From assembly GCA_027364825.1 (NCBI GenBank), contig DAHXOM010000096.1:1-7344 (forward strand): 7,344 nucleotides of DNA, written 5' to 3'. The stretch comes from a bacterium (lineage in GTDB: Bacteria; JAMCPX01). A model generated the notes under the pieces. The model worked only from the letters and a program-made list of their open reading frames with translations. It had not been told where the DNA came from and did not search any database. Position numbers and translations under genes: made by a program. The stretch's first letter is position 1. Each line of letters opens with the position of its first letter. Below are positions 1 to 6,638 of the stretch, one piece after another.

Positions 1-608
1 GGACAGGCGTCTATGATATCAATCACGGAAAACCCTTTGTGCATAATGGCCTGCTTGATCAGCTGTTCTGTTTGGGCCGTGTGGTACGAGGTCGTCCTCG
101 CCACAAAGGTCGCACCGGCACCCTCGGCCAGTTTAACGACATCAAAGGGAGGGTCTATATTACCGTACGGCATGGTCGTGGCTATAGCTCCTATCGGGGT
201 CGTCGGCGCTACCTGTCCGCCGGTCATTCCGTAGATCGAATTGTTGAACACCAGCAGTGTTATCTCGATATTGCGTCTCGCGGCATGGATGAAATGGTTT
301 CCACCGATTGCCGTTGCATCACCGTAACCGCTCACGACAATGACCTTGAGCTTGGGATTGGTAAGCCTTATGCCTGTTGCAAAGGCAAGTGCCCTTCCAT
401 GGGTCGTATGGAGTGTATTCATATCAAGGTATCCGGGCAGCCGTGAAGCACAACCGATACCCGAAACGACGGCAATGTCGTTCTTGTCGAGCTTCAGTCC
501 GTCGATTGCCCGAAGGAGTGACTTCATAACAATACCGTGGCCGCAGCCCGGGCACCATATATGCGGAAGTGTACCTTTTCTTATATATTTTTCATATTCA
601 AATGCCAT
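1..608 (-). CDS. korB: 2-oxoglutarate:ferredoxin oxidoreductase, beta subunit (partial, 3' end beyond window)
   Basis: Thiamine-diphosphate (TPP) and [4Fe-4S] subunit of a 2-oxoacid:ferredoxin oxidoreductase; with KorA it would interconvert 2-oxoglutarate + CoA and succinyl-CoA + CO2 using ferredoxin. I translated it by hand: 202 complete codons, no stop in the window. It begins MAFEYEKYIRKG. Family hallmarks are WCPGCG (18-23), GIGC (50-53), THGRALAFATG (69-79), AIGGNHFIHAARRN (100-113) and IYGMTGGQ (125-132). The four expected cluster cysteines, C19, C22, C53 and C202, are all present with the spacing I recall from characterised enzymes. The TPP motif starts at G94 and ends at N122-N123, but reads GYGD instead of the usual GDGD, so the Mg-coordinating Asp is Tyr95. 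The start is the ATG at 606-608, inside the end of korA, so the genes overlap by 11 bases; AAGGAG lies 7 bases upstream. The C-terminal part, and probably korC, lie off the left edge. Family is certain; 2-oxoglutarate specificity is inferred from the sucCD neighbours. Confidence 0.93.
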   Translation of the reverse strand, partial: MAFEYEKYIRKGTLPHIWCPGCGHGIVMKSLLRAIDGLKLDKNDIAVVSGIGCASRLPGYLDMNTLHTTHGRALAFATGIRLTNPKLKVIVVSGYGDATAIGGNHFIHAARRNIEITLLVFNNSIYGMTGGQVAPTTPIGAIATTMPYGNIDPPFDVVKLAEGAGATFVARTTSYHTAQTEQLIKQAIMHKGFSVIDIIDAC

Positions 609-1749
609 GTAAAAGCTCCTTTGTTTTTTCTATTATATCGTGAGGATGGATAATATCTATATTCACCCGGTTCACGCCGTAGACCTTTGTTTTGCCCTTC
701 GCAGCCCGCTCCACCTCAAGGATAAGCTGCCCGAAATTCAATTCCGGCACAACAATGAACTTTACCTTCTGTGCAAGCTTCTCAACCGCACTATCGTCAA
801 AGGGCCATATAGTAATATATCTGAGCATCCCTGCCTTTATGCCCTGCTCTCTGAGCACATTCACGGCATACTTGGCAGCCCTTGCCGAAGATCCATAGGC
901 CACAAAGCCTATTTCTGCATCGTCAAGCATGTATGACTCAGTCTTGAACATGTCCTTTTTATAAAGCTCTACCTTATCCATGATCCGGTGCAGCTCTTTT
1001 TCTATAAGCTCTCCGTTATTGGTCGGGAACCCGTCGATCCTGTGGTTTAAACCGGTAACATGGAACCGGTAGCCCGTCCCGTACGCAGCCATCGGAGGGA
1101 CAAGAGGCAGGGGTGAGTTCGTTACATCAAACGGCTTGTACTGATCCGGGGGTACCGTCGGCTTCATCCTGTCGATAACTTCGAGCTCGCCCTTTTCAGG
1201 GAAAATCATACGCTCACGCATGTGGGCTATAATCTCATCGAGCAGGAGAATGACCGGTATCCTGTATTTCTCCGAAATATTGAATGCCCGTACCGTTTCC
1301 GTAAAGATCTCGGGGATTGAATTGGGTGCAAGGGCGACGATCGGGTGATCACCGTGCGTACCCCACCTTGCCTGCATAACGTCTCCCTGCGACGGCCCTG
1401 TCGGTGCACCGGTACTCGGACCGCCCCTCATGACGTTGACAATCACGCAGGGGATCTCGTTAAACGAGGCAAAACCGATGTTTTCCTGTTTCAAAGAAAA
1501 ACCCGGACCGCTGGTAGCAGTCATTGATTTTTTCCCGGTAAGCGAGGCTCCGATGATTGCAGCCATTGCTGCGATCTCGTCCTCCATCTGTATCATTACG
1601 CCGCCATACTTGGGCAGCTTTCTGGAAAGTCCTTCCGGTATTTCGGATGAAGGCGTTATCGGATAACCGGCGTAGAACTGAATTCCGGCATATAACGCAC
1701 CTTCAACACAAGCTTCATTGCCTGATAAAAGTAAAGCCTTTTTCTCCAT
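598..1749 (-). CDS. korA: 2-oxoglutarate:ferredoxin oxidoreductase, alpha subunit
   Basis: Alpha subunit, 383 residues, full length for the KorA/VorB family, cytoplasmic. It forms the other half of the TPP site and binds the 2-oxoacid and CoA. Visible motifs are NEACVEGALYAG (11-22), YPITPSSE (29-36), QMEDEIAAM (54-62), the conserved TATSGPGFSLK (77-87) and RGGPSTGAPTGPSQGD (108-123). The N-terminal pyrimidine-binding domain runs to roughly residue 180, and a transketolase C-terminal-like domain starts near 279 (EIGFVAYGSSARAAKYAV). The ATG start is supported by GAGGAGG 4 bases upstream and by the conserved N-terminus. It lies 36 bases after korD, the largest gap in the window, and its last 11 bases overlap korB, which suggests translational coupling and equal subunit production. 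The same family includes 2-oxoisovalerate (Vor) enzymes, and sequence motifs alone do not separate them. Adjacent sucCD, which handles the succinyl-CoA product, makes 2-oxoglutarate the best substrate call. Confidence 0.93.
   Translation of the reverse strand: MEKKALLLSGNEACVEGALYAGIQFYAGYPITPSSEIPEGLSRKLPKYGGVMIQMEDEIAAMAAIIGASLTGKKSMTATSGPGFSLKQENIGFASFNEIPCVIVNVMRGGPSTGAPTGPSQGDVMQARWGTHGDHPIVALAPNSIPEIFTETVRAFNISEKYRIPVILLLDEIIAHMRERMIFPEKGELEVIDRMKPTVPPDQYKPFDVTNSPLPLVPPMAAYGTGYRFHVTGLNHRIDGFPTNNGELIEKELHRIMDKVELYKKDMFKTESYMLDDAEIGFVAYGSSARAAKYAVNVLREQGIKAGMLRYITIWPFDDSAVEKLAQKVKFIVVPELNFGQLILEVERAAKGKTKVYGVNRVNIDIIHPHDIIEKTKELLHGI
616..621 (-). promoter_or_regulatory. Ribosome binding site of korB inside korA
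   Basis: AAGGAG on the minus strand lies 7 bases before the korB ATG (606-608) and within the coding end of korA. It supports the ATG that gives an 11-base overlap between the two subunit genes. Confidence 0.75.
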
Positions 1750-1785
1750 TGTTCCTCCTCAAGGTTTTCTAATACGATTGGTCGA

Positions 1786-2019
1786 TTAAGATTTTTCCGG
1801 CAGATCTACGTAGATTGAAAAATCCGGACAGAACAGTTCGCATCTCATGCACCCTGTACATTTATCCAGATTAACAACAGATACAACCAGATCTTTCATT
1901 GCAAGAACATCTTCGGGACAGTAAACAACACATATTTCACAGCCCTTACAGCGTTCTTCTATAATCTTTATTTTATGTTTTTGTTGTGGTTTTTTTTCTA
2001 CCGTTTGTGCTTCAGCCAT
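1786..2019 (-). CDS. korD: 2-oxoglutarate:ferredoxin oxidoreductase, delta subunit (2x[4Fe-4S] ferredoxin-like)
   Basis: Small electron-transfer subunit, 77 residues. It carries two complete CxxCxxCxxxCP motifs: C24/C27/C30/C34 and C54/C57/C60/C64. It should therefore hold two low-potential [4Fe-4S] clusters that pass electrons between the KorA/KorB active site and soluble ferredoxin. The first 20 or so residues (MAEAQTVEKKPQQKHKIKII) are polar and rich in Lys and Gln and precede the ferredoxin fold. Codons 8-10 fall in a run of eight A residues on the coding strand (plus-strand T run at 1990-1997). The start abuts the sucD stop exactly (TAAATG), and its ribosome site (AAAGGGG, plus 2029-2035) lies inside the last codons of sucD, so its translation is probably coupled to sucD. 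A free-standing polyferredoxin is possible, but its place directly before korA makes the subunit role much more likely. Confidence 0.93.
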   Translation of the reverse strand: MAEAQTVEKKPQQKHKIKIIEERCKGCEICVVYCPEDVLAMKDLVVSVVNLDKCTGCMRCELFCPDFSIYVDLPEKS

Positions 2020-2997
2020 TTATTTTTTCCCCTTTCTGCTCATCTTTTTTATCGGCTTTTTACGAACATGCTTCGCTTTTTTCACCTGTTTTTTGGTTTT
2101 CGGTGCCGAGGCCTTCTTTGCCTTGACCTTTTTGAGCAGGTCATACATGGTCTGCCCAAGCTCTGCAGGACTCCTTGAAACCTTTATACCTACGGATTCA
2201 AGGGTTTCAATTTTATCCTGTGCAGTAGTCTTACCACCGGTTATTATGGCACCTGCATGCCCCATTCTCTTGCCTTTCGGCGCGGTCTGTCCTGCTATGA
2301 AGGCAACAACAGGCTTCTTAACATACTTCTTTATGTACTGTGCTGCATCATCTTCAGCTGTCCCGCCAATCTCACCTATCATAATGATTGCTTCTGTTTT
2401 CGGGTCATTATTGAACGCCTCAAGCGCATCAATAAAGTTTGTTCCTATGATAGGATCACCGCCGATACCAATCGCTGAGGATTGACCAAGCCCCAGAACC
2501 GTAAGCTGATATACGGCCTCGTAGGTCAGAGTTCCGCTCCTTGATATAATACCTATCTTTCCCGGATTATGAATCTTCGCCGGCATAATGCCGAGTTTTG
2601 CTTCACCGGGGGTAATAATACCGGGGCAATTCGGGCCGATAAGCCTTGTTTTCTTACCCTTAAGATAGGCAGATACCTTGAGCATATCAAGTGTTGGTAT
2701 TCCCTCGGTAATACAGACAACAAGCTCGATACCTGCATCGACAGCCTCCATGATGGCGTCTGCTGCAAAGGGAGGAGGAACAAAGATCATGGATGCATTC
2801 GGCTTTGTGGCGGCCACAGCTTCGCTTACCGTATTAAATACCGGGATACCTTCAACGTTGGTTCCACCCTTTCCCGGAGTTACGCCGCCGACTATCTTGG
2901 TTCCGTAATCCCTGCACTGCAAGGTATGGAACATACCGTCTTTGCCGGTTATACCCTGCACTATTACCTTTGTATTCTTATTTACAAATATACTCAT
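2020..2997 (-). CDS. sucD: succinyl-CoA synthetase, alpha subunit, with basic C-terminal extension
   Basis: Alpha subunit (325 residues) of succinyl-CoA synthetase (succinate-CoA ligase), which reversibly couples succinyl-CoA to nucleoside triphosphate formation. The N-terminal CoA-binding Rossmann domain includes VQGITGKDG (13-21), GGVTPGKGG (37-45), ITEGIP (96-101) and IGPNCPGI (120-127). The ligase domain follows, with SRSGTLTYE (152-160) and IGEIGG (207-212). The phosphohistidine is H247 in GKRMGHAGA (242-250), the position expected from E. coli. The normal fold ends near residue 290 (E. coli SucD has 289). About 34 further residues are strongly basic: 18 Lys/Arg, no Asp or Glu, ending KKMSRKGKK. 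The ATG overlaps the sucC stop by four bases (ATGA), and GAGAGGT lies 5 bases upstream. Its stop touches the korD start. The enzyme family is certain; the role of the tail is unknown. Confidence 0.96.
   Translation of the reverse strand: MSIFVNKNTKVIVQGITGKDGMFHTLQCRDYGTKIVGGVTPGKGGTNVEGIPVFNTVSEAVAATKPNASMIFVPPPFAADAIMEAVDAGIELVVCITEGIPTLDMLKVSAYLKGKKTRLIGPNCPGIITPGEAKLGIMPAKIHNPGKIGIISRSGTLTYEAVYQLTVLGLGQSSAIGIGGDPIIGTNFIDALEAFNNDPKTEAIIMIGEIGGTAEDDAAQYIKKYVKKPVVAFIAGQTAPKGKRMGHAGAIITGGKTTAQDKIETLESVGIKVSRSPAELGQTMYDLLKKVKAKKASAPKTKKQVKKAKHVRKKPIKKMSRKGKK
2023..2124 (-). other. Lysine-rich C-terminal tail of SucD (residues 292-325)
   Basis: These codons encode the part of SucD that goes beyond the usual family end. 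Of 34 residues, 18 are Lys or Arg, one is His, and the rest are mainly Ala, Val, Pro, Ser, Thr and Gln, with no acidic residue. This composition predicts an unstructured polycationic tail like those on some nucleic-acid-binding proteins. The frame is open and ends with TAA directly before the korD ATG, and the korD ribosome site lies within the last codons. It may be a real protein extension or a former spacer that became coding after an earlier stop was lost; the repeated KK pairs favour a maintained basic tail. Confidence 0.8.
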
Positions 2998-4163
2998 ATC
3001 GCACCTCTCACAGCCTTTACCACTTTCTCTGCAGCGTCTGCCATATTTGAGGCAGCTATTATGTTCAACCCGGATTCTTTCAGCATTTTTTGGCCAAGCT
3101 CAACGTTTGTTCCTTCGAGTCTTACCACAAGCGGTACCTGTATGTTAACCTCTTTTGCAGCAGCAATAACGCCGGCCGCTATAATATCGCATTTCATAAT
3201 ACCGCCGAATATGTTCACCAGGATACCTTTTACTTTCTCATCGGACAGTATGATCTTAAATGCATGCGTGACCTGTTCTTTCGAAGCACCTCCACCGACA
3301 TCGAGGAAGTTTGCGGGCTCACCGCCGTAAAACTTGATAATATCCATTGTCGACATTGCCAGGCCAGCACCATTGACCATGCATCCTATATTACCGGTAA
3401 GACTTACATAGCTGAGTCCGTGCGATTTCGCATCAAGTTCTTTTGCATCTTCTTCATTGATATCCCGGAGTGCCTCTATGTCCTTGTGCCTGAACAGTGC
3501 ATTATCGTCAAAATTGATCTTTGCATCGAGCGCAAATATATTGTTGTCCTTGGTAAGCACGAGCGGGTTGATCTCGACAAGACTGCAATCAAGCTCCAGA
3601 AACATCCGGTAAAGGGCCTTTACAAATTTTGTAAATTTACCAACCAGGTCACCGCTCAGTCCCAGCTTATACGCGACCTTTCTTCCGTTGAAATCCTGTA
3701 TACCGGCCACGGGATCTATAAACTCTTTTATGATCTTCTCGGGTGTTTTTGACGCAACCTCTTCTATCTCCATACCGCCTTCCGTACTCGCCATGACGAC
3801 AATCTGTTTTGTTGTCCTGTCAATGATCATGCCGAGGTAGAGTTCCTTCTGGATTGCTCCCGCCTCTTCTATATATACCTTCTTTACGATCTTGCCTTCA
3901 GGTCCTGTCTGATGGGTAATGAGGGTCATGCCGATCATCCTGGCTGCGGTCTCTTTTACCTCTTCAGGCGAGTTAACGAGCTTTACTCCGCCGCCCTTGC
4001 CTCTTCCGCCTGCATGGATCTGGGCCTTTACAACATATTTACTGACACCAAGCTGCTGTGCAACTGCATAAGCCTCATCAGCAGTAAATGCCGGCTTGCC
4101 CTTTGGTACGGGAACGCCGAATTTCGTCATTAATTCTTTTGCCTGATATTCATGTATATTCAT
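2994..4163 (-). CDS. sucC: succinyl-CoA synthetase, beta subunit
   Basis: Beta subunit, 389 residues, almost exactly the length of E. coli SucC (388). It binds nucleotide and succinate and forms the alpha/beta enzyme with SucD. The ATP-grasp domain begins with MNIHEYQAKELM and includes VVKAQIHAGGRGKGGGVK (44-61, nucleotide-phosphate binding). MEIEEVA follows at 131-137, and VEINP (196-200) with ALDAKI (211-216) provides the Mg ligands N199 and D213. The C-terminal CoA-ligase domain includes LTGNIGCMVNGAGLAM (255-270), FLDVGGGAS (286-294), VNIFGGIMKCD (316-326) and RLEGTN (348-353). Residue 20 is Pro, as in ATP-preferring E. coli SucC, which hints at ATP/ADP use, but this is weak evidence. I chose the ATG at 4161-4163 over a longer frame opening at 4250. 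The family N-terminus starts here, an AGAGG site lies 5 bases upstream, and the longer form would run into sdhB. It follows sdhB by 14 bases and overlaps sucD by 4. Confidence 0.96.
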   Translation of the reverse strand: MNIHEYQAKELMTKFGVPVPKGKPAFTADEAYAVAQQLGVSKYVVKAQIHAGGRGKGGGVKLVNSPEEVKETAARMIGMTLITHQTGPEGKIVKKVYIEEAGAIQKELYLGMIIDRTTKQIVVMASTEGGMEIEEVASKTPEKIIKEFIDPVAGIQDFNGRKVAYKLGLSGDLVGKFTKFVKALYRMFLELDCSLVEINPLVLTKDNNIFALDAKINFDDNALFRHKDIEALRDINEEDAKELDAKSHGLSYVSLTGNIGCMVNGAGLAMSTMDIIKFYGGEPANFLDVGGGASKEQVTHAFKIILSDEKVKGILVNIFGGIMKCDIIAAGVIAAAKEVNIQVPLVVRLEGTNVELGQKMLKESGLNIIAASNMADAAEKVVKAVRGAI

Positions 4164-4168
4164 ATTAA

Positions 4169-4173
4169 CCTCT
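4169..4173 (-). promoter_or_regulatory. Ribosome binding site deciding the sucC start
   Basis: On the minus strand AGAGG lies 5 bases before the ATG at 4163. Together with the conserved MNIHEYQAKEL N-terminus it selects this start over upstream in-frame codons that fall inside sdhB. Confidence 0.7.
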
Positions 4174-4177
4174 TTTT

Positions 4178-4879
4178 TTACAGTTTCGTCGTAACAAGTG
4201 CGGTCTTGAGTTTTGCTATGTGATTGGTGATGTTGATATCTTTTGGACACGCCTCATTACAGTTAAATATCGTATGGCATCTGAAAACGCCGTGTTTGTC
4301 GTTAACGATACTGAGCCTTTCTTCTGCTGCTGTATCCCTCGTATCAAATATATACCGGTATGCCTTGAGCAAGGCCGAAGGTCCGAGATAGTCATCATCA
4401 GCCCAGAACGACGGGCACGAGGACGTACAGGCGGCACACAGAATACACGTTGTCGATTCTTCTATAAGTTTCTGCTGTTCGGGAGACTGGAGCCTTTCCT
4501 TCTCCGGCACAGGCTCGTCGTTAATCAGGTACGGCTTGATCTTGTTGAATTTTTCGTAGAACTTATCGAGATCCACAACCAGGTCTTTGATAATGGGGAA
4601 CGATGGGAGCGGTTTTACTGTTATGACGCCCGATTTAAGATCCTGTATGTGTGTCTGACATGCGAGACCGTTTTTGCCGTTTATATTCATCGCACACGAC
4701 CCGCAAATGGCATGGCCGCACGACCTTCTGAACGAGAGCGTCTCGTCATAGTGCCACCGAATGTCGTTCAGACAGTCAAGTATCGTTGTGTTCGGTTGTG
4801 CTTCAACGACGTATTCTTTGAAGCTCGGTTTTGTATCGTTTTCCGGAATGAACCGTTGTATTTTAAAAGTTACCTTCAC
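4178..4879 (-). CDS. sdhB: succinate dehydrogenase, iron-sulfur subunit
   Basis: Iron-sulfur subunit (233 residues; E. coli SdhB has 238) that carries electrons from the SdhA flavin to quinone at the membrane. The N-terminal plant-type ferredoxin domain holds the [2Fe-2S] ligands C54, C59, C62 and C74 in RRSCGHAICGSCAMNINGKN and GLACQ. All four are Cys, whereas E. coli has Asp at the third position. The C-terminal domain has C145, C148 and C151 (TTCILCAACTSSCPSF) plus C211 for [4Fe-4S], and C155, C201 and C207 (CHTIFNCNEACP) for [3Fe-4S]. The start is GTG at 4877-4879: a strong GGAGGT sits 6 bases upstream and the conserved fold begins at once. The Shine-Dalgarno overlaps the sdhA stop (TGAGGAGG), so re-initiation by ribosomes ending sdhA is likely. 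It could in principle work as fumarate reductase; sequence alone does not decide the direction. Confidence 0.96.
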   Translation of the reverse strand: MKVTFKIQRFIPENDTKPSFKEYVVEAQPNTTILDCLNDIRWHYDETLSFRRSCGHAICGSCAMNINGKNGLACQTHIQDLKSGVITVKPLPSFPIIKDLVVDLDKFYEKFNKIKPYLINDEPVPEKERLQSPEQQKLIEESTTCILCAACTSSCPSFWADDDYLGPSALLKAYRYIFDTRDTAAEERLSIVNDKHGVFRCHTIFNCNEACPKDINITNHIAKLKTALVTTKL

Positions 4880-4885
4880 GTTAAT

Positions 4886-4893
4886 ACCTCCTC
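4886..4893 (-). promoter_or_regulatory. Strong ribosome binding site for the GTG start of sdhB, overlapping the sdhA stop
   Basis: The minus strand reads TGAGGAGGTATTAACGTG. The TGA is the sdhA stop, GAGGAGGT is a near-perfect Shine-Dalgarno, and GTG is the sdhB start. It decides the non-ATG start and implies coupling between the two catalytic subunits. Confidence 0.8.
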
Positions 4894-6625
4894 AGTACTT
4901 TCTTTCTTGGGGTTGATACCTGGTAATAGAAACATCCTTTTGTTTCAACTCAGGTCTGCCGTCCTTGCCTTTCGAGGCAAGCGTGTGTTTGAGGAATTTT
5001 ACATCGTCGCGCTTCGGATAATCCGTTCTTGAATGAGCACCACGGCTTTCCTTTCTGAAATCCGCAGACGCGAGGACGACCTCAGCATACTCGAGCATAT
5101 TACCAAGCTCTATTGCATCTTTCAGCTGCATGTTAAAGTTTTTGCCGGTATCCGTGATGCCGATATTCTTATATCTTTCCTGCAAAACCTTTATATCCTT
5201 CAAGCCTTTCTTCAAAAGCTTTTCTTCGCGGAACACGGCAGCAGTCTCCCATAGCAATGACTGCATATCTTCACGCAGCTTTGATACATTTTCCTTGCCC
5301 TTACCGCTTAAGAGCCACTCCACCATCTTTATCGTGCTTTCTGAAGCGTCCTTTGGTACGGTCGGCCTGTCTGCCTGCTGGACAAAATCGTACATGTGCT
5401 TACCTGCACGTCTGCCGAATACCGTTGTATCCACAAGGGAATTTGCTCCAAGCCTGTTTGCACCATGAACGGATTCACAGGCAGCCTCACCACCGGCATA
5501 CAGCCCTATAACAGGGGTAGCTTTGTCATCTTTTATTACATTGCTGTGCGAGTCTGTCGGTATGCCGCCCATGAAGTAATGTGCAGTCGGTGCCACAGGA
5601 ATAGGTTCTTTTGTACAATCAACCCCCGCATACGTAATGGCGAACTTATAGATCTCGGGCAGCCTTTCAAGTATTTTTTCCCTGCCTATATGATGAATCT
5701 GTAAAAGGACATGGTCCTTCTTCGGACCGACGCCCCTGCCCTCCTGGATCTCCGTGTAAATGGCCCTTGATGTAATGTCCCTCGGTGCGAGGTCTTTCAT
5801 GTCGGGTGCGTACTTCTCCATGAACCTCTCGCCTTTGCTGTTGACAAGATATCCGCCTTCGCCCCGTACTCCTTCTGTTATCAGAATACCCAGCGGATAG
5901 ATACCCGTGGGGTGGAACTGTGTGAATTCCATGTCCATAAGGGGCAATCCCTCTCTGTATAACATCGAGAGTGCATCGCCGGTCGATTCATGCGCATTGG
6001 ATGAAATCCTGTAGATACGGCCGCCGCCGCCAGTTGCAATCATGACCGCCTTTGATGTGAATACGTGTACGGTACCTGTTCTTAATTCCACGGCAACAAC
6101 TCCCTTTGCCGTGTTGTTTTCCATGATCAGCTTTGTTACAAAGAATTCCGGATAATATTTCACCTTTTCTTTCAGGCTCTGTTCGTAGAGGGTATGGAGC
6201 GCCACGTGACCAGTCCTGTCCGCAGAGTATGCAATCCTCGGTCTTGAGTGTCCGCCGAACGGCCTCTGCGCTATCTTTCCGTCCGCTGTGCGTGAAAACG
6301 GCGTGCCCATGTGTTCCAGCTCATACACAACCTCGATTGCATCCTTTGCAAGGGTCTCTATCGCATCCTGATCCCCTAAATAATCGCTGCCTTTGACCGT
6401 ATCAAACATGTGAAGTTCCCATGAATCCTCACCCTGTGCTTTGTTATTATTCAGTGCAGCTGCCATGCCTCCCTGCGCTGTAGTCGAGTGCGACCGTGTC
6501 GGAAAAACCTTCGTCAGCACCGCAACGTCGCCTATTTCTGCAACCTTCAGCGCAGCCATGGTACCGGCAAGACCGGCTCCTATGACCAGTACATCATGAT
6601 AATGTGTTTCAATGTTTATTGCCAT
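4892..6625 (-). CDS. sdhA: succinate dehydrogenase, flavoprotein subunit
   Basis: Catalytic flavoprotein (577 residues; E. coli SdhA has 588) that interconverts succinate and fumarate on the cytoplasmic face of complex II. The FAD-binding Rossmann start is VLVIGAGLAGTMAALK (12-27). RSHSTTAQGGM (44-54) contains H46, the expected covalent FAD attachment residue. The FAD and active-site region has ATGGGGRIY (197-205). Substrate residues are H238 (QFHPTG), R254 (EGVRGEGG), H349 (TAHYFMGG) and R391 (GANRLGANSLVD), all matching known catalytic positions. The C-terminal helical domain ends with RKESRGAHSRTDYPKRDD (524-541). I chose the ATG at 6623-6625: AAGGAG lies 7 bases upstream and MAINIETHYHDVLVIGAG fits the family. 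A frame opening at 6748 adds 41 residues unlike the family and would overlap sdhD by 112 bases. It follows sdhD by 11 bases. Confidence 0.97.
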   Translation of the reverse strand: MAINIETHYHDVLVIGAGLAGTMAALKVAEIGDVAVLTKVFPTRSHSTTAQGGMAAALNNNKAQGEDSWELHMFDTVKGSDYLGDQDAIETLAKDAIEVVYELEHMGTPFSRTADGKIAQRPFGGHSRPRIAYSADRTGHVALHTLYEQSLKEKVKYYPEFFVTKLIMENNTAKGVVAVELRTGTVHVFTSKAVMIATGGGGRIYRISSNAHESTGDALSMLYREGLPLMDMEFTQFHPTGIYPLGILITEGVRGEGGYLVNSKGERFMEKYAPDMKDLAPRDITSRAIYTEIQEGRGVGPKKDHVLLQIHHIGREKILERLPEIYKFAITYAGVDCTKEPIPVAPTAHYFMGGIPTDSHSNVIKDDKATPVIGLYAGGEAACESVHGANRLGANSLVDTTVFGRRAGKHMYDFVQQADRPTVPKDASESTIKMVEWLLSGKGKENVSKLREDMQSLLWETAAVFREEKLLKKGLKDIKVLQERYKNIGITDTGKNFNMQLKDAIELGNMLEYAEVVLASADFRKESRGAHSRTDYPKRDDVKFLKHTLASKGKDGRPELKQKDVSITRYQPQERKY

Positions 6626-6632
6626 GTATATT

Positions 6633-6638
6633 CTCCTT
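6633..6638 (-). promoter_or_regulatory. Ribosome binding site deciding the sdhA start
   Basis: AAGGAG on the minus strand, 7 bases before the ATG at 6625 and touching the sdhD stop codon (TAAGGAG). It supports the short, family-length SdhA. The start region AGGAGAATATACATG closely resembles that of sdhD (AGGAGCATATACATG). Confidence 0.8.

Noticed and set aside
1..608. Possible frameshift or pseudogene in korB because of its odd TPP motif
   Set aside because: The reading frame is open across all 202 visible codons and every other family motif, including four cluster cysteines, is intact.
1750..1785. Possible internal promoter or terminator between korD and korA
   Set aside because: This 36-base gap is the largest in the window, but apart from the korA ribosome site I see no convincing -35/-10 pair and no stem-loop with a T run.
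2569..3330. Long open frame on the plus strand (about 250 residues) opposite sucD/sucC
   Set aside because: It lies antisense to two unmistakable conserved genes, has no recognisable motif, and its length reflects the codon bias of the genes beneath it.
4150..4163. 14-base match (ATATACATGAATAT) between the starts of sucC and sdhD
   Set aside because: In sucC the shared ATG is out of frame and opens a frame of only seven codons. The match is AT-rich and short, probably chance or common start-region composition.
4164..4250. 29-residue N-terminal extension of SucC
   Set aside because: It runs into the end of sdhB; the conserved N-terminus MNIHEYQAKEL begins at 4163 with its own ribosome site.
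4220..5032. Long open frame on the plus strand (about 270 residues) opposite sdhB and the end of sdhA
   Set aside because: Antisense shadow of conserved sdhB; no family motif or believable gene context on the plus strand.
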